NCBI RefSeq assembly: GCF_007096885.1
Contig: NZ_VJNO01000001.1
Span: 372,001-436,000, forward strand
DNA length: 64,000 bases
Direction: 5' to 3'
Origin: Streptomyces sp. 130
GTDB taxonomy: Bacteria; Actinomycetota; Actinomycetes; Streptomycetales; Streptomycetaceae
Below are positions 37,467 through 46,442 of this stretch, one piece after another; positions within the stretch are counted from its first letter, which is position 1, and each line of letters starts with the position of its first letter. The notes beneath the pieces were generated by a model. That model made no database searches. It worked only from the letters and a program-made list of their open reading frames with translations, and had not been told where the DNA came from. The position numbers were made by a program, and so were the translations under genes.

Positions 37467-38213
37467 ATGGGCGCCGATTTCAGCCGTGGTCGCGGTGCGG
37501 AGAGCAGGATTTCCCAGTGGCTGCGGCGACGACCCAAACCGCAGCGGCGCGAGGTCGACGACACCGCACGGGAGTCGCTGCTCCTGGCCGTCGCCGAGGC
37601 CGGAATGCCCATCGCGCCCGCCGCCCACCCGGTCGGCTACCGGTGTTCGTGCGAACGCATCGGCTGTCCCACCCCGGCCCGCCACCCGCTGTCCTTCGCC
37701 TGGCAGACGCAGTCCACCACCGACCGCGCCCAGATCGAGCGCTGGGCCCGCAGCCAGCCGCAGGCCAACTTCATCACCGCGACCGGCATGGTCCACGACG
37801 TCCTCGACGTCCCGCTGGCCGCCGGCGAGCAGGCCCTCGAACGGCTCCTCGCCGCCGGGGTCGAGGTCGGCCCGGTGGCCCGCTCCGGCGACGACCGGAT
37901 GCTGTTCTTCACCGCGACCCGCGGCACCCCGGAGGACGAGGACGAGTGGTGGCCGTGCGAGCTGGACTGCCACCCCGAGACGATGGACGAGCACCCCGGC
38001 CTGCGCTGGCACTGCCGCGGCAGCTACGTCCTGCTGCCCCCGGCCCAGCTCCCCGGTGAGCTGGACGTCGCCTGGCTGCGCGGCCCCGAACACCCGCTGC
38101 CGGACCCGCTGACGCTCCTGGAGACGCTGACGGACGCCTGCGCGCGGTTCATCGGCTCCGAGGGCCAGAGCGACGCCGACCACGAATCGGTGGCCTGGCC
38201 GCTGCGCCGCTAG
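37467..38213 (+). CDS. Primase-polymerase (Prim-Pol)-like protein
   Basis: 248 aa, matching the N-terminal domain of bifunctional DNA primase/polymerases: a CSCERIGCPTPARHPLSF segment, WARSQPQANFITATG, then HDVLDVP where active enzymes have D-x-D, and RWHCRGSYVLLPPAQLPG. The second catalytic Asp appears to be Pro, so polymerase activity is doubtful. Widespread in Streptomyces as a stand-alone chromosomal gene. ATG start; 9 bases from the convergent lipoprotein gene. Confidence 0.82.
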   Translation: MGADFSRGRGAESRISQWLRRRPKPQRREVDDTARESLLLAVAEAGMPIAPAAHPVGYRCSCERIGCPTPARHPLSFAWQTQSTTDRAQIERWARSQPQANFITATGMVHDVLDVPLAAGEQALERLLAAGVEVGPVARSGDDRMLFFTATRGTPEDEDEWWPCELDCHPETMDEHPGLRWHCRGSYVLLPPAQLPGELDVAWLRGPEHPLPDPLTLLETLTDACARFIGSEGQSDADHESVAWPLRR

Positions 38214-38222
38214 CCGGGCGGC

Positions 38223-39203
38223 TCAGGAGCCCTTCGCCGAGGTCAGTCCGGGCAGCCGGCTGAGCACGGTCACCTTGCCCGTGCCGGCGCCCTTCCTCGG
38301 CACGTACACCAGCTGGCTGGAGACCCGCTCCTTGGTCAGCGTGCTCCTCACCTCGCCGGTGAGCAGCGCCTCCACATCGGGGTCGACGGCCGGGCGCAGC
38401 CCCTGCGCGGCGGTCTGCCGCTCGAAGTGCCTGCTGCTGAAGAAGACCAGCGCCCCGCCGTCCTCGGTGACCAGCCCCAGCGGGGCGTACGCACCGGTGT
38501 CCAGCGGCTGGTCGGCGTACTGGTACGAGAACCCGGCCCGCCGGGTGTTCAGCCGGGCCTCCCGCCACTGCGAGGTGGCCGCCCCCGGCGCGAACACGTC
38601 CGGGGCGCCCTCCTGGAGGTACTGCGCGTACCGCGTGCCCAGATCGCGCGGGGCCACCGCGAGCCCCGGGCCGTCCGCCGCGACCGGCGCGGCGTCCTTC
38701 GCGAGGGCGGGCAGCAGGTCCGGGGCGACGACCGACAGATAGGCGGCCTTCCAGCCCGCGTCCGGGCCGGTCTTCGTGAAGGCCAGCAGCCAGCGGCTGT
38801 CCTGCTCGCCCTGCTCCGTGTCGCGGTTGGAGTCCGTGTCGGCGAGGAACCAGCGCGGCCAGCCCGCCTTCTCCGGGATGACGAAACGGGCGTCGGTCAG
38901 CTCGAGCGGCCGGTGCCGGGAGTTGCCGGTGGGCGCTATCCGGTGCCGGGCCTTCAGCCCCGCCTGGTTGACCGCGCCGAGCGACCCCGTCACCACGTCC
39001 GCGTCCAGCGCCGGATCGTACGCCTTGTCGGCGGCGTTGTACGCGGCGGTGAACTCCTTCAGGGCCCGGGCGGCCTCAGCCCTCGTCGCCGCCGGTACGA
39101 CTGCCCGCTCGCCGTGCACCGTCACGCACCCGCTCGCCGTCAGGCTCAGCACCGTCGCCATCGCGAGCCCCGCCAGCCGCCGCACCGGCCCCAGACTTCT
39201 CAT
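38223..39203 (-). CDS. Putative lipoprotein linked to the efe operon
   Basis: 326 aa. Signal peptide with lipobox LTASGC (Cys about residue 26), then a globular extracellular domain without a recognised family (Trp/Tyr-rich middle, PGLAVAPRDLGTRYAQYLQ). The first 128 bases overlap the C-terminal coding region of efeU in another frame, so it is translated from within that gene and belongs to the operon. It may be an accessory iron-uptake or sensor protein; that is inferred only from position. Confidence 0.78.
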   Translation of the reverse strand: MRSLGPVRRLAGLAMATVLSLTASGCVTVHGERAVVPAATRAEAARALKEFTAAYNAADKAYDPALDADVVTGSLGAVNQAGLKARHRIAPTGNSRHRPLELTDARFVIPEKAGWPRWFLADTDSNRDTEQGEQDSRWLLAFTKTGPDAGWKAAYLSVVAPDLLPALAKDAAPVAADGPGLAVAPRDLGTRYAQYLQEGAPDVFAPGAATSQWREARLNTRRAGFSYQYADQPLDTGAYAPLGLVTEDGGALVFFSSRHFERQTAAQGLRPAVDPDVEALLTGEVRSTLTKERVSSQLVYVPRKGAGTGKVTVLSRLPGLTSAKGS

Positions 39204-40044
39204 CCGCTGCTTTCCGCGCCTTCTGATCCGTCGCCACTGACCGTCCGAACCCTACCGGGGACAGGAACAGCGCGAGGGCCGGGACGAGATACAGCGCCCA
39301 GACGGTGAGCTGGAGGACGGTGGGGTCCGGCTGGAAGTTGAACGTGCCCTTCAGCAGCGTCCCGTACCAGCTGTCCGGCGGGATCGTGGAGCTGATGTCG
39401 AACGCCCGGTTCTGCAGACCGCCCAGGAATTCCGCCTCCTGGAGGTCGTGCACGCCGTACGCCAGCACACCCGCGGCGACGACCACCAGCATCCCGCCGG
39501 TCCAGGTGAAGAACTTCGCCAGGTTGATCCGCAGCGCGCCCCGGTAGAACAGCCAGCCCAGCACCACCGCCGTGGCGATGCCGAGGACCGCGCCGATCAT
39601 CGGGTGCCAGCCGTCGTCCGCCGCGTGCACCGCCCGCCACACGAACAGCGAGGTCTCCAGCCCCTCCCGGCCGACCGCCAGGAGCGCGGTCGCGACGAGC
39701 GCGCCGGTGCCCATGGCGAGCGCCGCGTCCAGCCTGCCGTGCAGCTCCGCCTTCAGATGGCGGGCGGTCCGCCGCATCCAGAAGACCATCCACGTCACCA
39801 GGCCCACCGAGACGATGGACAGCGAACCGCCCAGCGCCTCCTGCGCCTTGAACGTCATCTCCTGCGAGCCGAATTCGAGACCGGCGCCGAAGCCCAGGCT
39901 GACGACGACCGCGATCGACACACCGATCCAGATCGGCACCAGCCGGTCCCGGTTGCCGGTCTTCACCAGGTACGCGATGAGGATGCAGACGACCAGGCAG
40001 GCCTCAAGCCCTTCGCGCAGTCCGATCAGGAAGTTGCTGAACAC
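39076..40044 (-). CDS. efeU: Ferrous iron permease EfeU (FTR1 family)
   Basis: 322 aa, seven membrane segments. Two REGLE motifs (REGLEACL at the N-terminus, REGLETSL near 125) carry the iron-transporting glutamates. The last 45 residues are a charged Gly/Ala/Asp-rich cytoplasmic tail that overlaps the next gene. It moves iron across the membrane after oxidation by EfeB/EfeO. 30 bases after efeB. Confidence 0.95.
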   Translation of the reverse strand: MFSNFLIGLREGLEACLVVCILIAYLVKTGNRDRLVPIWIGVSIAVVVSLGFGAGLEFGSQEMTFKAQEALGGSLSIVSVGLVTWMVFWMRRTARHLKAELHGRLDAALAMGTGALVATALLAVGREGLETSLFVWRAVHAADDGWHPMIGAVLGIATAVVLGWLFYRGALRINLAKFFTWTGGMLVVVAAGVLAYGVHDLQEAEFLGGLQNRAFDISSTIPPDSWYGTLLKGTFNFQPDPTVLQLTVWALYLVPALALFLSPVGFGRSVATDQKARKAADEKSGAGAAAGGARDGDGAEPDGERVRDGARRAGSRTGGDEG

Positions 40045-40074
40045 GTCTCGGTTCCCTTTCCGCTTCGAGTCCCG

Positions 40075-41340
40075 TTACGAGAACAGCGCCCGGCCCCACC
40101 AGTCGTCCTTGTCGCGGACGCCCGGCGGGACGGCGAAGTGCGCCGAACCCACGTGCTGGATGTACTCGTTGAGTGCGTCGTGTGCCGCCAGCCGCCGTTG
40201 CAGGGGAACGAACGCCTTGCGGGTGTCGCGCTGGTAGGCCAGGAAGAACAGCCCCGCGTCGAGCCTGCCGAGGCCGTCGGTGCCGTCCGTGAAGGAGTAG
40301 CCCCGGCGCAGGATCATCGCGCCGCCGTTGCTGTCCGGATGCGCGAGCCGGACGTGCGCGGTCGGCAGCATCGCCTTCAGGAACGGCTCGTCGCGCTCCT
40401 TCGCCTTGCCGACCGGCGCGCCCTCGCCCTTGTCGCGGCCGAAGACGTCCTCCTGTTCCTGGAGCGAAGCGCGGTCCCAGGTCTCGATGTGCATCCGGAT
40501 GCGCCGGGCCACCAGGTACGAGCCGCCGGTCATCCACTTGGGCCCGTCCCCGGGCCCGACCCACACGTGCTTGCCGAGGGCGGCCGTGTCGGTGCCGGAG
40601 ATGTTCCGGGTGCCGTCCTTGAAGCCCAGCATGTTGCGCGGGGTCTGGGCGTCCGGCGTGGTCGAGGACGTCTTGCCGAAGCCCAGCTGCGACCATCGGA
40701 TCGCGGCGCGGCCCATGCCGATCCTGGCCAGGTTGCGGATGGCGTGCACGGCGACCTGCGGATCGTCCGCGCACGCCTGGACGCACAGATCGCCGCCGCT
40801 GCGGGCCTTGTCGAGATTGTCACCGGGGAACTTCGGCAGGTCCACCAGCGCCTCGGGCCGCCGCCCGTCCAGACCGAACCGGCCCTTCGCGAACAGCGAG
40901 GGCCCGAAGCCGATGGTCAGCGTCAGCCGCGACGGCTTCAGCCCCAGCGCCTCGCCCGTGTCGTCCGGCGGCGCCTCGGGCAGACCCCCGTACGCCCCGT
41001 CGCCGACCGCGTGCCCGGCGGTCATCCGCTCGGCCGCCCGGGTCCACTCCTTGAGCAGCGCGACCAGTTCGGCCCGGTCCTCCGTCGTCACGTCGAACGC
41101 GGCGAAGTGCAGCCGGTCCTGGACGGCGGTGGCGATTCCGGCCTGGTGCGCGCCGTGGAACGGCACCGCGGCGCCGCCGTCGGCGGCCGTGGCCGGGCCG
41201 TCGTCCCCGGACCGGGCCGCGGCGACGCCCACCCCGGCCGCGGCGGCGCCGAGCGCCAGCCCGGCACCGCCCCAGCCCAGCAGTGCGCGGCGCGACGGGG
41301 CGGTGCCGCCGACGGGTGCCTCGCGGGTCTCGTCGCTCAT
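40075..41340 (-). CDS. efeB: EfeB, Tat-secreted Dyp-type heme peroxidase
   Basis: 421 aa. Twin-Arg signal (SRRALLGWGGAGLALGAAAA, 16-35). Dyp fold with GFKDGT (catalytic Asp), a proximal heme His in the VRLAHPDSNGG region and ILRRGYSF. It oxidises ferrous iron, or deferrochelates heme in some accounts, in the cell envelope. Middle gene of efeOBU; 21 bases after efeO. Confidence 0.95.
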   Translation of the reverse strand: MSDETREAPVGGTAPSRRALLGWGGAGLALGAAAAGVGVAAARSGDDGPATAADGGAAVPFHGAHQAGIATAVQDRLHFAAFDVTTEDRAELVALLKEWTRAAERMTAGHAVGDGAYGGLPEAPPDDTGEALGLKPSRLTLTIGFGPSLFAKGRFGLDGRRPEALVDLPKFPGDNLDKARSGGDLCVQACADDPQVAVHAIRNLARIGMGRAAIRWSQLGFGKTSSTTPDAQTPRNMLGFKDGTRNISGTDTAALGKHVWVGPGDGPKWMTGGSYLVARRIRMHIETWDRASLQEQEDVFGRDKGEGAPVGKAKERDEPFLKAMLPTAHVRLAHPDSNGGAMILRRGYSFTDGTDGLGRLDAGLFFLAYQRDTRKAFVPLQRRLAAHDALNEYIQHVGSAHFAVPPGVRDKDDWWGRALFS

Positions 41341-41361
41341 CGCGAGCCTCTTTCCGGCCGG

Positions 41362-42498
41362 TTACTTCGTGACCGCGGCGGCCAGCTTCGACAGCGGCTC
41401 GGCCAGCGCGTTGACCGCGTCCGACAGCTCCTTGCGGTCCGCCTTGCCGACCTTGTCGTAGGAGACGAAGTCGTACGAGGAGGGGTCCTCGCGGTACTGC
41501 TCGAGCAGCTTGTTCAGCTCGTCGAACCGCTTGCCCAGGGTGGCGGTGAGCGCGGGGTCGTTCTTGGACGCGATCGCCTTCAGCAGGTCGTAGGACTGCT
41601 CGGCGCCCTCGACGTTGGCCTTGAAGTCGACCAGGTCGGTGTGGCTGTAGCGCTCCTCCTCACCGGTGACCTTGCCGGTGGCGACCTCGTCGAGGAGTTC
41701 CTTGGCGCCGTTGGCCATCGAGGTCGGGGTGATGTCGGCGGTGCCGACGCGCCGGCGCCAGTCGGCCAGGTCCTTGTACAGGGTCGTCGCGAGGGCCTTC
41801 TCCTCGGCGCCGAGCTTCTTGTCCTGCCACAGCGCCTTCTCCAGACGGTGCCAGCCGGTCCACTTCTGGCCGTCCTCGAGACCGTCCTCGCGGACGTCGA
41901 CCTTGGGGTCGATGTCGCCGAACGACTCGGCGACCGGCTCGGTGCGCTCCCAGCCGACGCGGGAGTTGGCGTACGCCTTCTTCGCGGCCTCGATGTCCCC
42001 GGCGGCGACGGCGTCCGTGAAGACCTTGACCTTCGGCAGCGTCTCGTCGGCCTGGGCCTGCACATAGGTGCGGTACGCGGCGACGGCCTTGTCCATCTCG
42101 GGGCTGCGCTTGGCCGCCTTGCCGCCGCTGACCTCGATCTTCTGCCGGATGCCGTGGCCCTTCATGCCGGGCTTGCAGGCGATCTCGTACGAACCGGCCT
42201 TGATCTCGGCCGTGATGGTGGCCTTGGTGCCCGGGCCGATGTTCTCGCGCTCGGCGACGATGCGGTCGTCCGGGAAGAGGACGTAGACCTCGGTGACCTT
42301 GGAGCCCTTGTTCTGCACGGCCAGCTCGATGTGCCCGGCCGGCAGCTTCTTCTTCGAGACCTCGCAGGAGTCGTCCTTGGCGACGACCTGGACGGCCCCC
42401 TCGCCCTTGCCGTCGCTCTTCTCGGAGCAGCCCGTGACGGCGGTCAGAGCGGCCGCGGTGGCGGCAGCGGTGACGACGGAGAGACGAACGGCTCGCAT
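41362..42498 (-). CDS. efeO: EfeO iron-binding lipoprotein (cupredoxin + M75)
   Basis: 378 aa. Lipobox LTAVTGC (Cys about 24). The N-terminal cupredoxin-like domain (about 40-135, with CEVSKKKLPAG and YEIACKPGMKGHG) is followed by an imelysin/M75 domain with the metal motif HRLE in GWHRLEKAL. It binds ferrous/ferric iron and hands it to EfeU. The start is the ATG of MRAVRLSVV with GGAG; a longer frame has no ribosome site. First gene of the operon. Confidence 0.94.
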   Translation of the reverse strand: MRAVRLSVVTAAATAAALTAVTGCSEKSDGKGEGAVQVVAKDDSCEVSKKKLPAGHIELAVQNKGSKVTEVYVLFPDDRIVAERENIGPGTKATITAEIKAGSYEIACKPGMKGHGIRQKIEVSGGKAAKRSPEMDKAVAAYRTYVQAQADETLPKVKVFTDAVAAGDIEAAKKAYANSRVGWERTEPVAESFGDIDPKVDVREDGLEDGQKWTGWHRLEKALWQDKKLGAEEKALATTLYKDLADWRRRVGTADITPTSMANGAKELLDEVATGKVTGEEERYSHTDLVDFKANVEGAEQSYDLLKAIASKNDPALTATLGKRFDELNKLLEQYREDPSSYDFVSYDKVGKADRKELSDAVNALAEPLSKLAAAVTK

Positions 42499-42563
42499 AC
42501 GGGCTCCACTTGAGGACGAAGGAGGCGGCGGTGAGGGGCCGGACAAAGCCGGGTGAGGCGGAC

Positions 42564-42582
42564 CTAACTTAGCCGAGGCTTA
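42564..42582 (-). promoter_or_regulatory. DtxR/IdeR-like iron box ahead of efeO
   Basis: The 19 bases, read on the minus strand TAAGCCTCGGCTAAGTTAG, match about two thirds of the DmdR/IdeR consensus. It lies 66 bases upstream of efeO where an iron-dependent repressor would act. The match is imperfect. Confidence 0.5.
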
Positions 42583-42763
42583 TCTGCTCGATACCCACCC
42601 GCGCAGTGATTCAGCTCTCACTGGGGAGGTCCGGAAACGGTCCGATCACGGCCGACCCATGGACGTACCTCACACAGGTAATACACAGGTCAAGGGGCGC
42701 GGTCGGCGCGGCCTCCCGCGCGACCGCGGCGGCAGATGCCTGTACGGATGCTTGAATGCCGAG

Positions 42764-43435
42764 GTGAGCGACTACGACGTACCCGCCGGAATCGACATCC
42801 TCCGCGTGTTCTGCGGCCCCGACGGCCTGCACGGCAACGCCCTCGGTGTCGTACGCGACGGGCGCCGCCACCCCGGCCGGGCCGCCCGGCAGGAACTCGC
42901 CCGGCGGCTCGGCTTCAGCGAGACCGTGTTCGTGGACGACCCCGAGCGCGGCCGGCTCGACATCTACACCCCGGGGCTCCGGCTGCCGTTCGCCGGGCAT
43001 CCCGTCGTCGGCGCCGCCTGGCTGCTCGACCTGGAGGTCCTGGAGCTGGAGGTGGGCGACGTGTTCGCCCGCCACGACGGGGAGTTCACCTGGATCACCG
43101 CCCGCCCGGAATGGGTCCCGCCGCGCACCCTGGAGCAGTACGCCTCGGCCGCCGAGGTCGACGCGCTCCCGGCGCCGCCGCCCGGCGAGGGCTGGCTCTA
43201 CGCCTGGGCGTGGGAGGAGGAGGCGGCGGGGCGGGTCAGGGCGCGGGCGTTCCCGCGCCGGGACGACGGCATCGCCGAGGACGAGGCGACGGGGGCCGCG
43301 GCCCTGTTGCTGAGCGCGCGCCTCGGGCGCGCGCTCAACATCACCCAGGGCCGCGGCTCCCAGATCCTCACGGCGCCCGCGCCCGACGGCACGGTGGAGA
43401 TCGGCGGCAGGGTCGTCCTCACCCACCACGGATAG
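42764..43435 (+). CDS. Short PhzF-family protein
   Basis: 223 aa, about 60-70 residues shorter than usual PhzF proteins. Retained motifs: FGL-like opening (ILRVFCGPDGLHGNALGVV), catalytic Glu in GFSETVFV, PFAGHPVVGAAW and EDEATGAAALLLSARL. GTG start (VSDYDVPAGID); longer upstream frames are not conserved-looking. Single gene, divergent from efeO. Substrate unknown. Confidence 0.85.
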   Translation: MSDYDVPAGIDILRVFCGPDGLHGNALGVVRDGRRHPGRAARQELARRLGFSETVFVDDPERGRLDIYTPGLRLPFAGHPVVGAAWLLDLEVLELEVGDVFARHDGEFTWITARPEWVPPRTLEQYASAAEVDALPAPPPGEGWLYAWAWEEEAAGRVRARAFPRRDDGIAEDEATGAAALLLSARLGRALNITQGRGSQILTAPAPDGTVEIGGRVVLTHHG

Positions 43436-43485
43436 CGGGGCCTCCCGCCTGGGCGGACCCTCGACCGCTCGTCGGCGCCCGCCGG

Positions 43486-44205
43486 TCAGGCGGGCTCGTC
43501 CGGGGCGGCCGAGATGCGGTCGAGCAGTTCGGTCAGCAGGGCGCGTTCGCCGGCCGTGAGGGCGCCGGTCCGGGGGAGGAGGGCCTGGAGTGCCACGGCT
43601 GCCGCGGCAGGGCGGGGGGGGGGGGAGGCGGGCGCCCCGGTGGTGATCGCGGCGATGACGGCTTCCCTGGCCAGGTGGGAGACGCTCATGTCCCGCCGGT
43701 CCTCGGGGGTGGCGATGAGCGAGAGGGTGGTGCCGCCGCCCACGGCGTGCACCAGATGCGTCGCGCGCCTCTCGTCGATCCGCAGACGTCCCGCCTCGGC
43801 GATCCGGTGGATGTGCGCGGCCAGGATCTCCAGCGCGGCGGCGGAGGCGGGGGACGGGGCGCCCGGGCTGGGCTGGGCGTACATCAGCGTGTACAGAGCC
43901 GGGTTGGCCAGGCCGTACTCCGTGTTGAAGTCCCAGCCCCTGCGCAGGTCCTCCACCGGGTCGCCGGTGAGTTCCAGGGCGGCCTTCTCGCCGATGTGGC
44001 TCGCGAAGCCGTGGGCGGCGACCGCGTCGAGCAGGCCCTGCTTGTCGCCGAAGAGCCGGTAGATGGTGGGTGCCTGGACGCCGGCCGCGGCGCCGACGGC
44101 CCTGGTCGACACCGCCTCGCGGCCGTTCTCCGTGAGCAGTCGGGTGGCGGCGGCGATGATCCGCCGGCGGTTGCTTTCGGCGGGATCGGGGTGCTCGGTC
44201 TCCAT
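43486..44205 (-). CDS. TetR family regulator with poly-C tract
   Basis: 239 aa. HTH at about 32-55 (VSTRAVGAAAGVQAPTIYRLFGDKQGLL) and a TetR ligand domain. A run of twelve G on the plus strand (43614-43625) encodes Ser-Pro-Pro-Pro near the C-terminus. Divergent from the NmrA-like oxidoreductase gene, which it probably represses through dyads in the 143-base gap. ATG of METEHPDPAESN. Confidence 0.88.
   Translation of the reverse strand: METEHPDPAESNRRRIIAAATRLLTENGREAVSTRAVGAAAGVQAPTIYRLFGDKQGLLDAVAAHGFASHIGEKAALELTGDPVEDLRRGWDFNTEYGLANPALYTLMYAQPSPGAPSPASAAALEILAAHIHRIAEAGRLRIDERRATHLVHAVGGGTTLSLIATPEDRRDMSVSHLAREAVIAAITTGAPASPPPRPAAAAVALQALLPRTGALTAGERALLTELLDRISAAPDEPA
43614..43625. repeat. 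Homopolymer of 12 G in a coding region
   Basis: An uninterrupted G12 inside the TetR gene. Slippage here would shift the frame and replace the last 40 residues. It could also be a place of sequencing uncertainty, although the frame is open as written. Confidence 0.85.
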
Positions 44206-44209
44206 GGTT

Positions 44210-44275
44210 ACCGATGATAACGGCAGGGCGTTAGCGGTTGCGTTATCCCCGCTACCGTGCAACCGTTAGCAGTGG
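44210..44275. promoter_or_regulatory. TetR operator region with dyads
   Basis: TAACG-gcaggg-CGTTA (44218-44233), CGGTTGC (44235-44241) against GCAACCG (44259-44265), and GTTAGCGGTTGC against GCAACCGTTAGC make a cluster of inverted repeats between the TetR and NmrA-like starts. A TetR dimer site is likely. Confidence 0.5.
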
Positions 44276-44348
44276 AAACGCCGAGTGGCCGCCGGCCCGC
44301 CGGCGTGCCGTGTCCGTACTCATCGCCATGCCTGCTCCGGAGGTTTCC

Positions 44349-45236
44349 GTGATCGTCGTTACCGCCCCCACCGGCCGGATCGGCCGCCAGGTGCTCGACG
44401 CGCTGCTCGACGGCGGCGCGAAGGTGCGGGTGATCGCCCGCGACCCCGCGAGGATCGACCCGAAGGCGCGCGAGCGCGTCGAGGTGGTCCAGGGTTCCCA
44501 CAGCGACCCGCGGGTGCTGAGCGAGGCGTTCGAGGGGGCCGGCAGCGTCCTGTGGCTGGTCCCGCCGGACCCCCGCGCCGAGGACGTCCGGGAGCACTAC
44601 CTCGGCTTCACCCGCCCGGCCTGCGAGGCGCTGCGGGCGAGGGGAGTGCGCCGGGTCGTCGGCGTCAGCAGTCTGGGCCGCGGCTACCCGGCGCATGCCG
44701 GGCAGTTGTCGGCCGCGTTCGCGATGGACGAGATGATCGAGAGCACCGGGGTCGGCTACCGCGCCCTGGCGATGCCGTTCTTCATGGAGAACCTGCTCCA
44801 CCAGGCCGGCGCGTTGAGGGCCGCGGGCGTGCTGTCCGTGCCGGCCGCCCCGGACCGCGCGCTGCCGCTCGTGGCCACCCGCGACATCGCCGCGGTGGCC
44901 GCCCGCCTCCTCGCCGACGATTCCTGGTCGGGGCAGGAGACGGTCCCCGTGATCGGCCCGGACTCCCTGACGCCCGTCGGGATGGCCCAGGTCCTGTCCG
45001 AGGTCCTGGAACGCCCGGTCCGCTTCGAGCGGCCCGACGGCGAGGAGTACAAGGCGGCCCTGACGCGGTACGGGATGCACGAGGCCTGGGCCCAGGGCCT
45101 GCTCGACATGGCCGCCGCCCAGGACGACGGCATCTACGAGCCCGAGTGGCGGGCCCTGACCGGCCCGGCCCCCACCGGCTTCCGCCAGTGGTGCCGGGAG
45201 GTGCTGGCGCCCGCGGCGGAGGCTAAGGCAGCGTGA
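44349..45236 (+). CDS. NAD(P)-binding NmrA-like oxidoreductase
   Basis: 295 aa. Rossmann start [34 protein letters not shown] and [12 protein letters not shown] follow; the C-terminal half ends in a FRQWCREVL motif. It resembles NmrA/azoreductase-type quinone oxidoreductases. GTG behind GGAGGT is the best start; an ATG 18 bases upstream is an alternative. Controlled by the divergent TetR. Its 3' end overlaps the methionine aminopeptidase gene by 14 bases. Confidence 0.9.
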   Translation: MIVVTAPTGRIGRQVLDALLDGGAKVRVIARDPARIDPKARERVEVVQGSHSDPRVLSEAFEGAGSVLWLVPPDPRAEDVREHYLGFTRPACEALRARGVRRVVGVSSLGRGYPAHAGQLSAAFAMDEMIESTGVGYRALAMPFFMENLLHQAGALRAAGVLSVPAAPDRALPLVATRDIAAVAARLLADDSWSGQETVPVIGPDSLTPVGMAQVLSEVLERPVRFERPDGEEYKAALTRYGMHEAWAQGLLDMAAAQDDGIYEPEWRALTGPAPTGFRQWCREVLAPAAEAKAA

Positions 45237-46080
45237 GGATGTCCGCGCCGGTCTCGGTCACCACGAGCGTGTGCTCGAACTGCGCGGTGCGCTTGCGGTC
45301 CTTGGTCACCACGGTCCAGCCGTCGTCCCACATGTCGTAGTCGTGGCTGCCGAGCGTCAGCATCGGCTCGATGGTGAAGGTCATGCCGGGCTTCATCACG
45401 GTCGTGGCGTGCGGGCTGTCGTAGTGCGGCACGATGAGCCCGGAGTGGAACGAGGTGCTGATCCCGTGCCCCGTGAAGTCCCGGACCACGCCGTACCCGA
45501 AGCGCTTCGCGTACGACTCGATGACCCGCCCGATGACGTTGATCTGCCGCCCCGGCTTCACGGCCTTGATCGCGCGCCGCAGCGACTCCTCGGTGCGCTC
45601 CACCAGCAGCCGCGACTCCTCGTCCACGTCGCCGCAGAGATAGGTCGCGTTGTTGTCGCCGTGCACCCCGTTGATGTACGCGGTCACGTCGAGGTTCACG
45701 ATGTCGCCGTCGCGCAGCACGGTGGAGTCCGGGATGCCGTGGCAGATCACCTCGTTGAGCGAGGTGCACAGCGACTTGGGGAAGCCGCGGTAGCCCAGCG
45801 TCGACGGGTACGCCCCGTGGTCGCACATGAACTCGTGGGCGACGCGGTCGAGTTCGTCCGTCGTGACACCCGGGGCGATGTGCTTGGCGGCCTCGGCCAT
45901 CGCCTGCGCGGCGATCCGCCCCGCGATGCGCATGCGCTCGACGGTGTCGCTGTCCTGCACCTCCGGCCCTGTGTACGGCGTCGGGGCGGGCTTGCCCACA
46001 TACTCGGGGCGCCGGATGTTTCCGGGCACGGAACGGACGGGAGTGATCTCCCCTGGTACGAGCAGCGACTGGCCAGACAT
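45223..46080 (-). CDS. map: Type I methionine aminopeptidase
   Basis: 285 aa. Removes initiator Met. Metal ligands: Asp in NLDVTAY and HGDNNATY, His in [13 protein letters not shown], Glu in FTIEPML and QFEHTLVV. An N-terminal extension of about 40 residues with PxxP-like motifs ([17 protein letters not shown]) marks the actinobacterial form that docks on ribosomes. Start ATG of [12 protein letters not shown]. Convergent with the NmrA-like gene. Confidence 0.96.
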   Translation of the reverse strand: MSGQSLLVPGEITPVRSVPGNIRRPEYVGKPAPTPYTGPEVQDSDTVERMRIAGRIAAQAMAEAAKHIAPGVTTDELDRVAHEFMCDHGAYPSTLGYRGFPKSLCTSLNEVICHGIPDSTVLRDGDIVNLDVTAYINGVHGDNNATYLCGDVDEESRLLVERTEESLRRAIKAVKPGRQINVIGRVIESYAKRFGYGVVRDFTGHGISTSFHSGLIVPHYDSPHATTVMKPGMTFTIEPMLTLGSHDYDMWDDGWTVVTKDRKRTAQFEHTLVVTETGADILTLP

Positions 46081-46138
46081 GCCAGCGAGTCTAACCAGCG
46101 TGTCCGGGGCACCATGGCACAGAGGAAAGGAACCGATG

Positions 46139-46375
46139 ATGGCCCTGTTCAAGAAGCGCACGGTCGGCAAGCCGGGCGAGTGGTTCTACTGCCTGGAGCA
46201 CAAGAAGGTCGAGGAAGGCCCCGAGTGCCCGGCCAAGGACCGCTTCGGCCCGTACGCCTCCCGGCAGGAGGCGCAGCACGCGATGGAGACCGCCCGGGAA
46301 CGGAACCTGGAGTGGGACACGGACCCCAAGTGGCACGACCGCAAGGGCCCGGAGGAGGACGAGGCGGCGGGCTGA
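46139..46375 (+). CDS. Small conserved hypothetical protein
   Basis: 78 aa ([45 protein letters not shown]...), with one CLEH and one [11 protein letters not shown] element and a charged end. The two Cys could bind metal or form a small SPOR-like fold; no function assigned. ATG at 46136 or 46139 behind AAAGGA. Divergent from map. Confidence 0.82.
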   Translation: MALFKKRTVGKPGEWFYCLEHKKVEEGPECPAKDRFGPYASRQEAQHAMETARERNLEWDTDPKWHDRKGPEEDEAAG

Positions 46376-46442
46376 CGGGGGCGCGGGGCCTTCAGGACGT
46401 GGTCCCCCGGCGGCCGGTCCCCCGATGGTCGGCCCCCATGCC

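Noticed and set aside
37236..38183. 315-codon minus-strand frame opposite the Prim-Pol-like gene
   Set aside because: Antisense shadow with biased composition; the plus strand shows conserved motifs and a proper start.
39448..42513. A 1021-codon plus-strand open frame
   Set aside because: Antisense shadow across efeO, efeB and efeU, which have unmistakable motifs on the minus strand.
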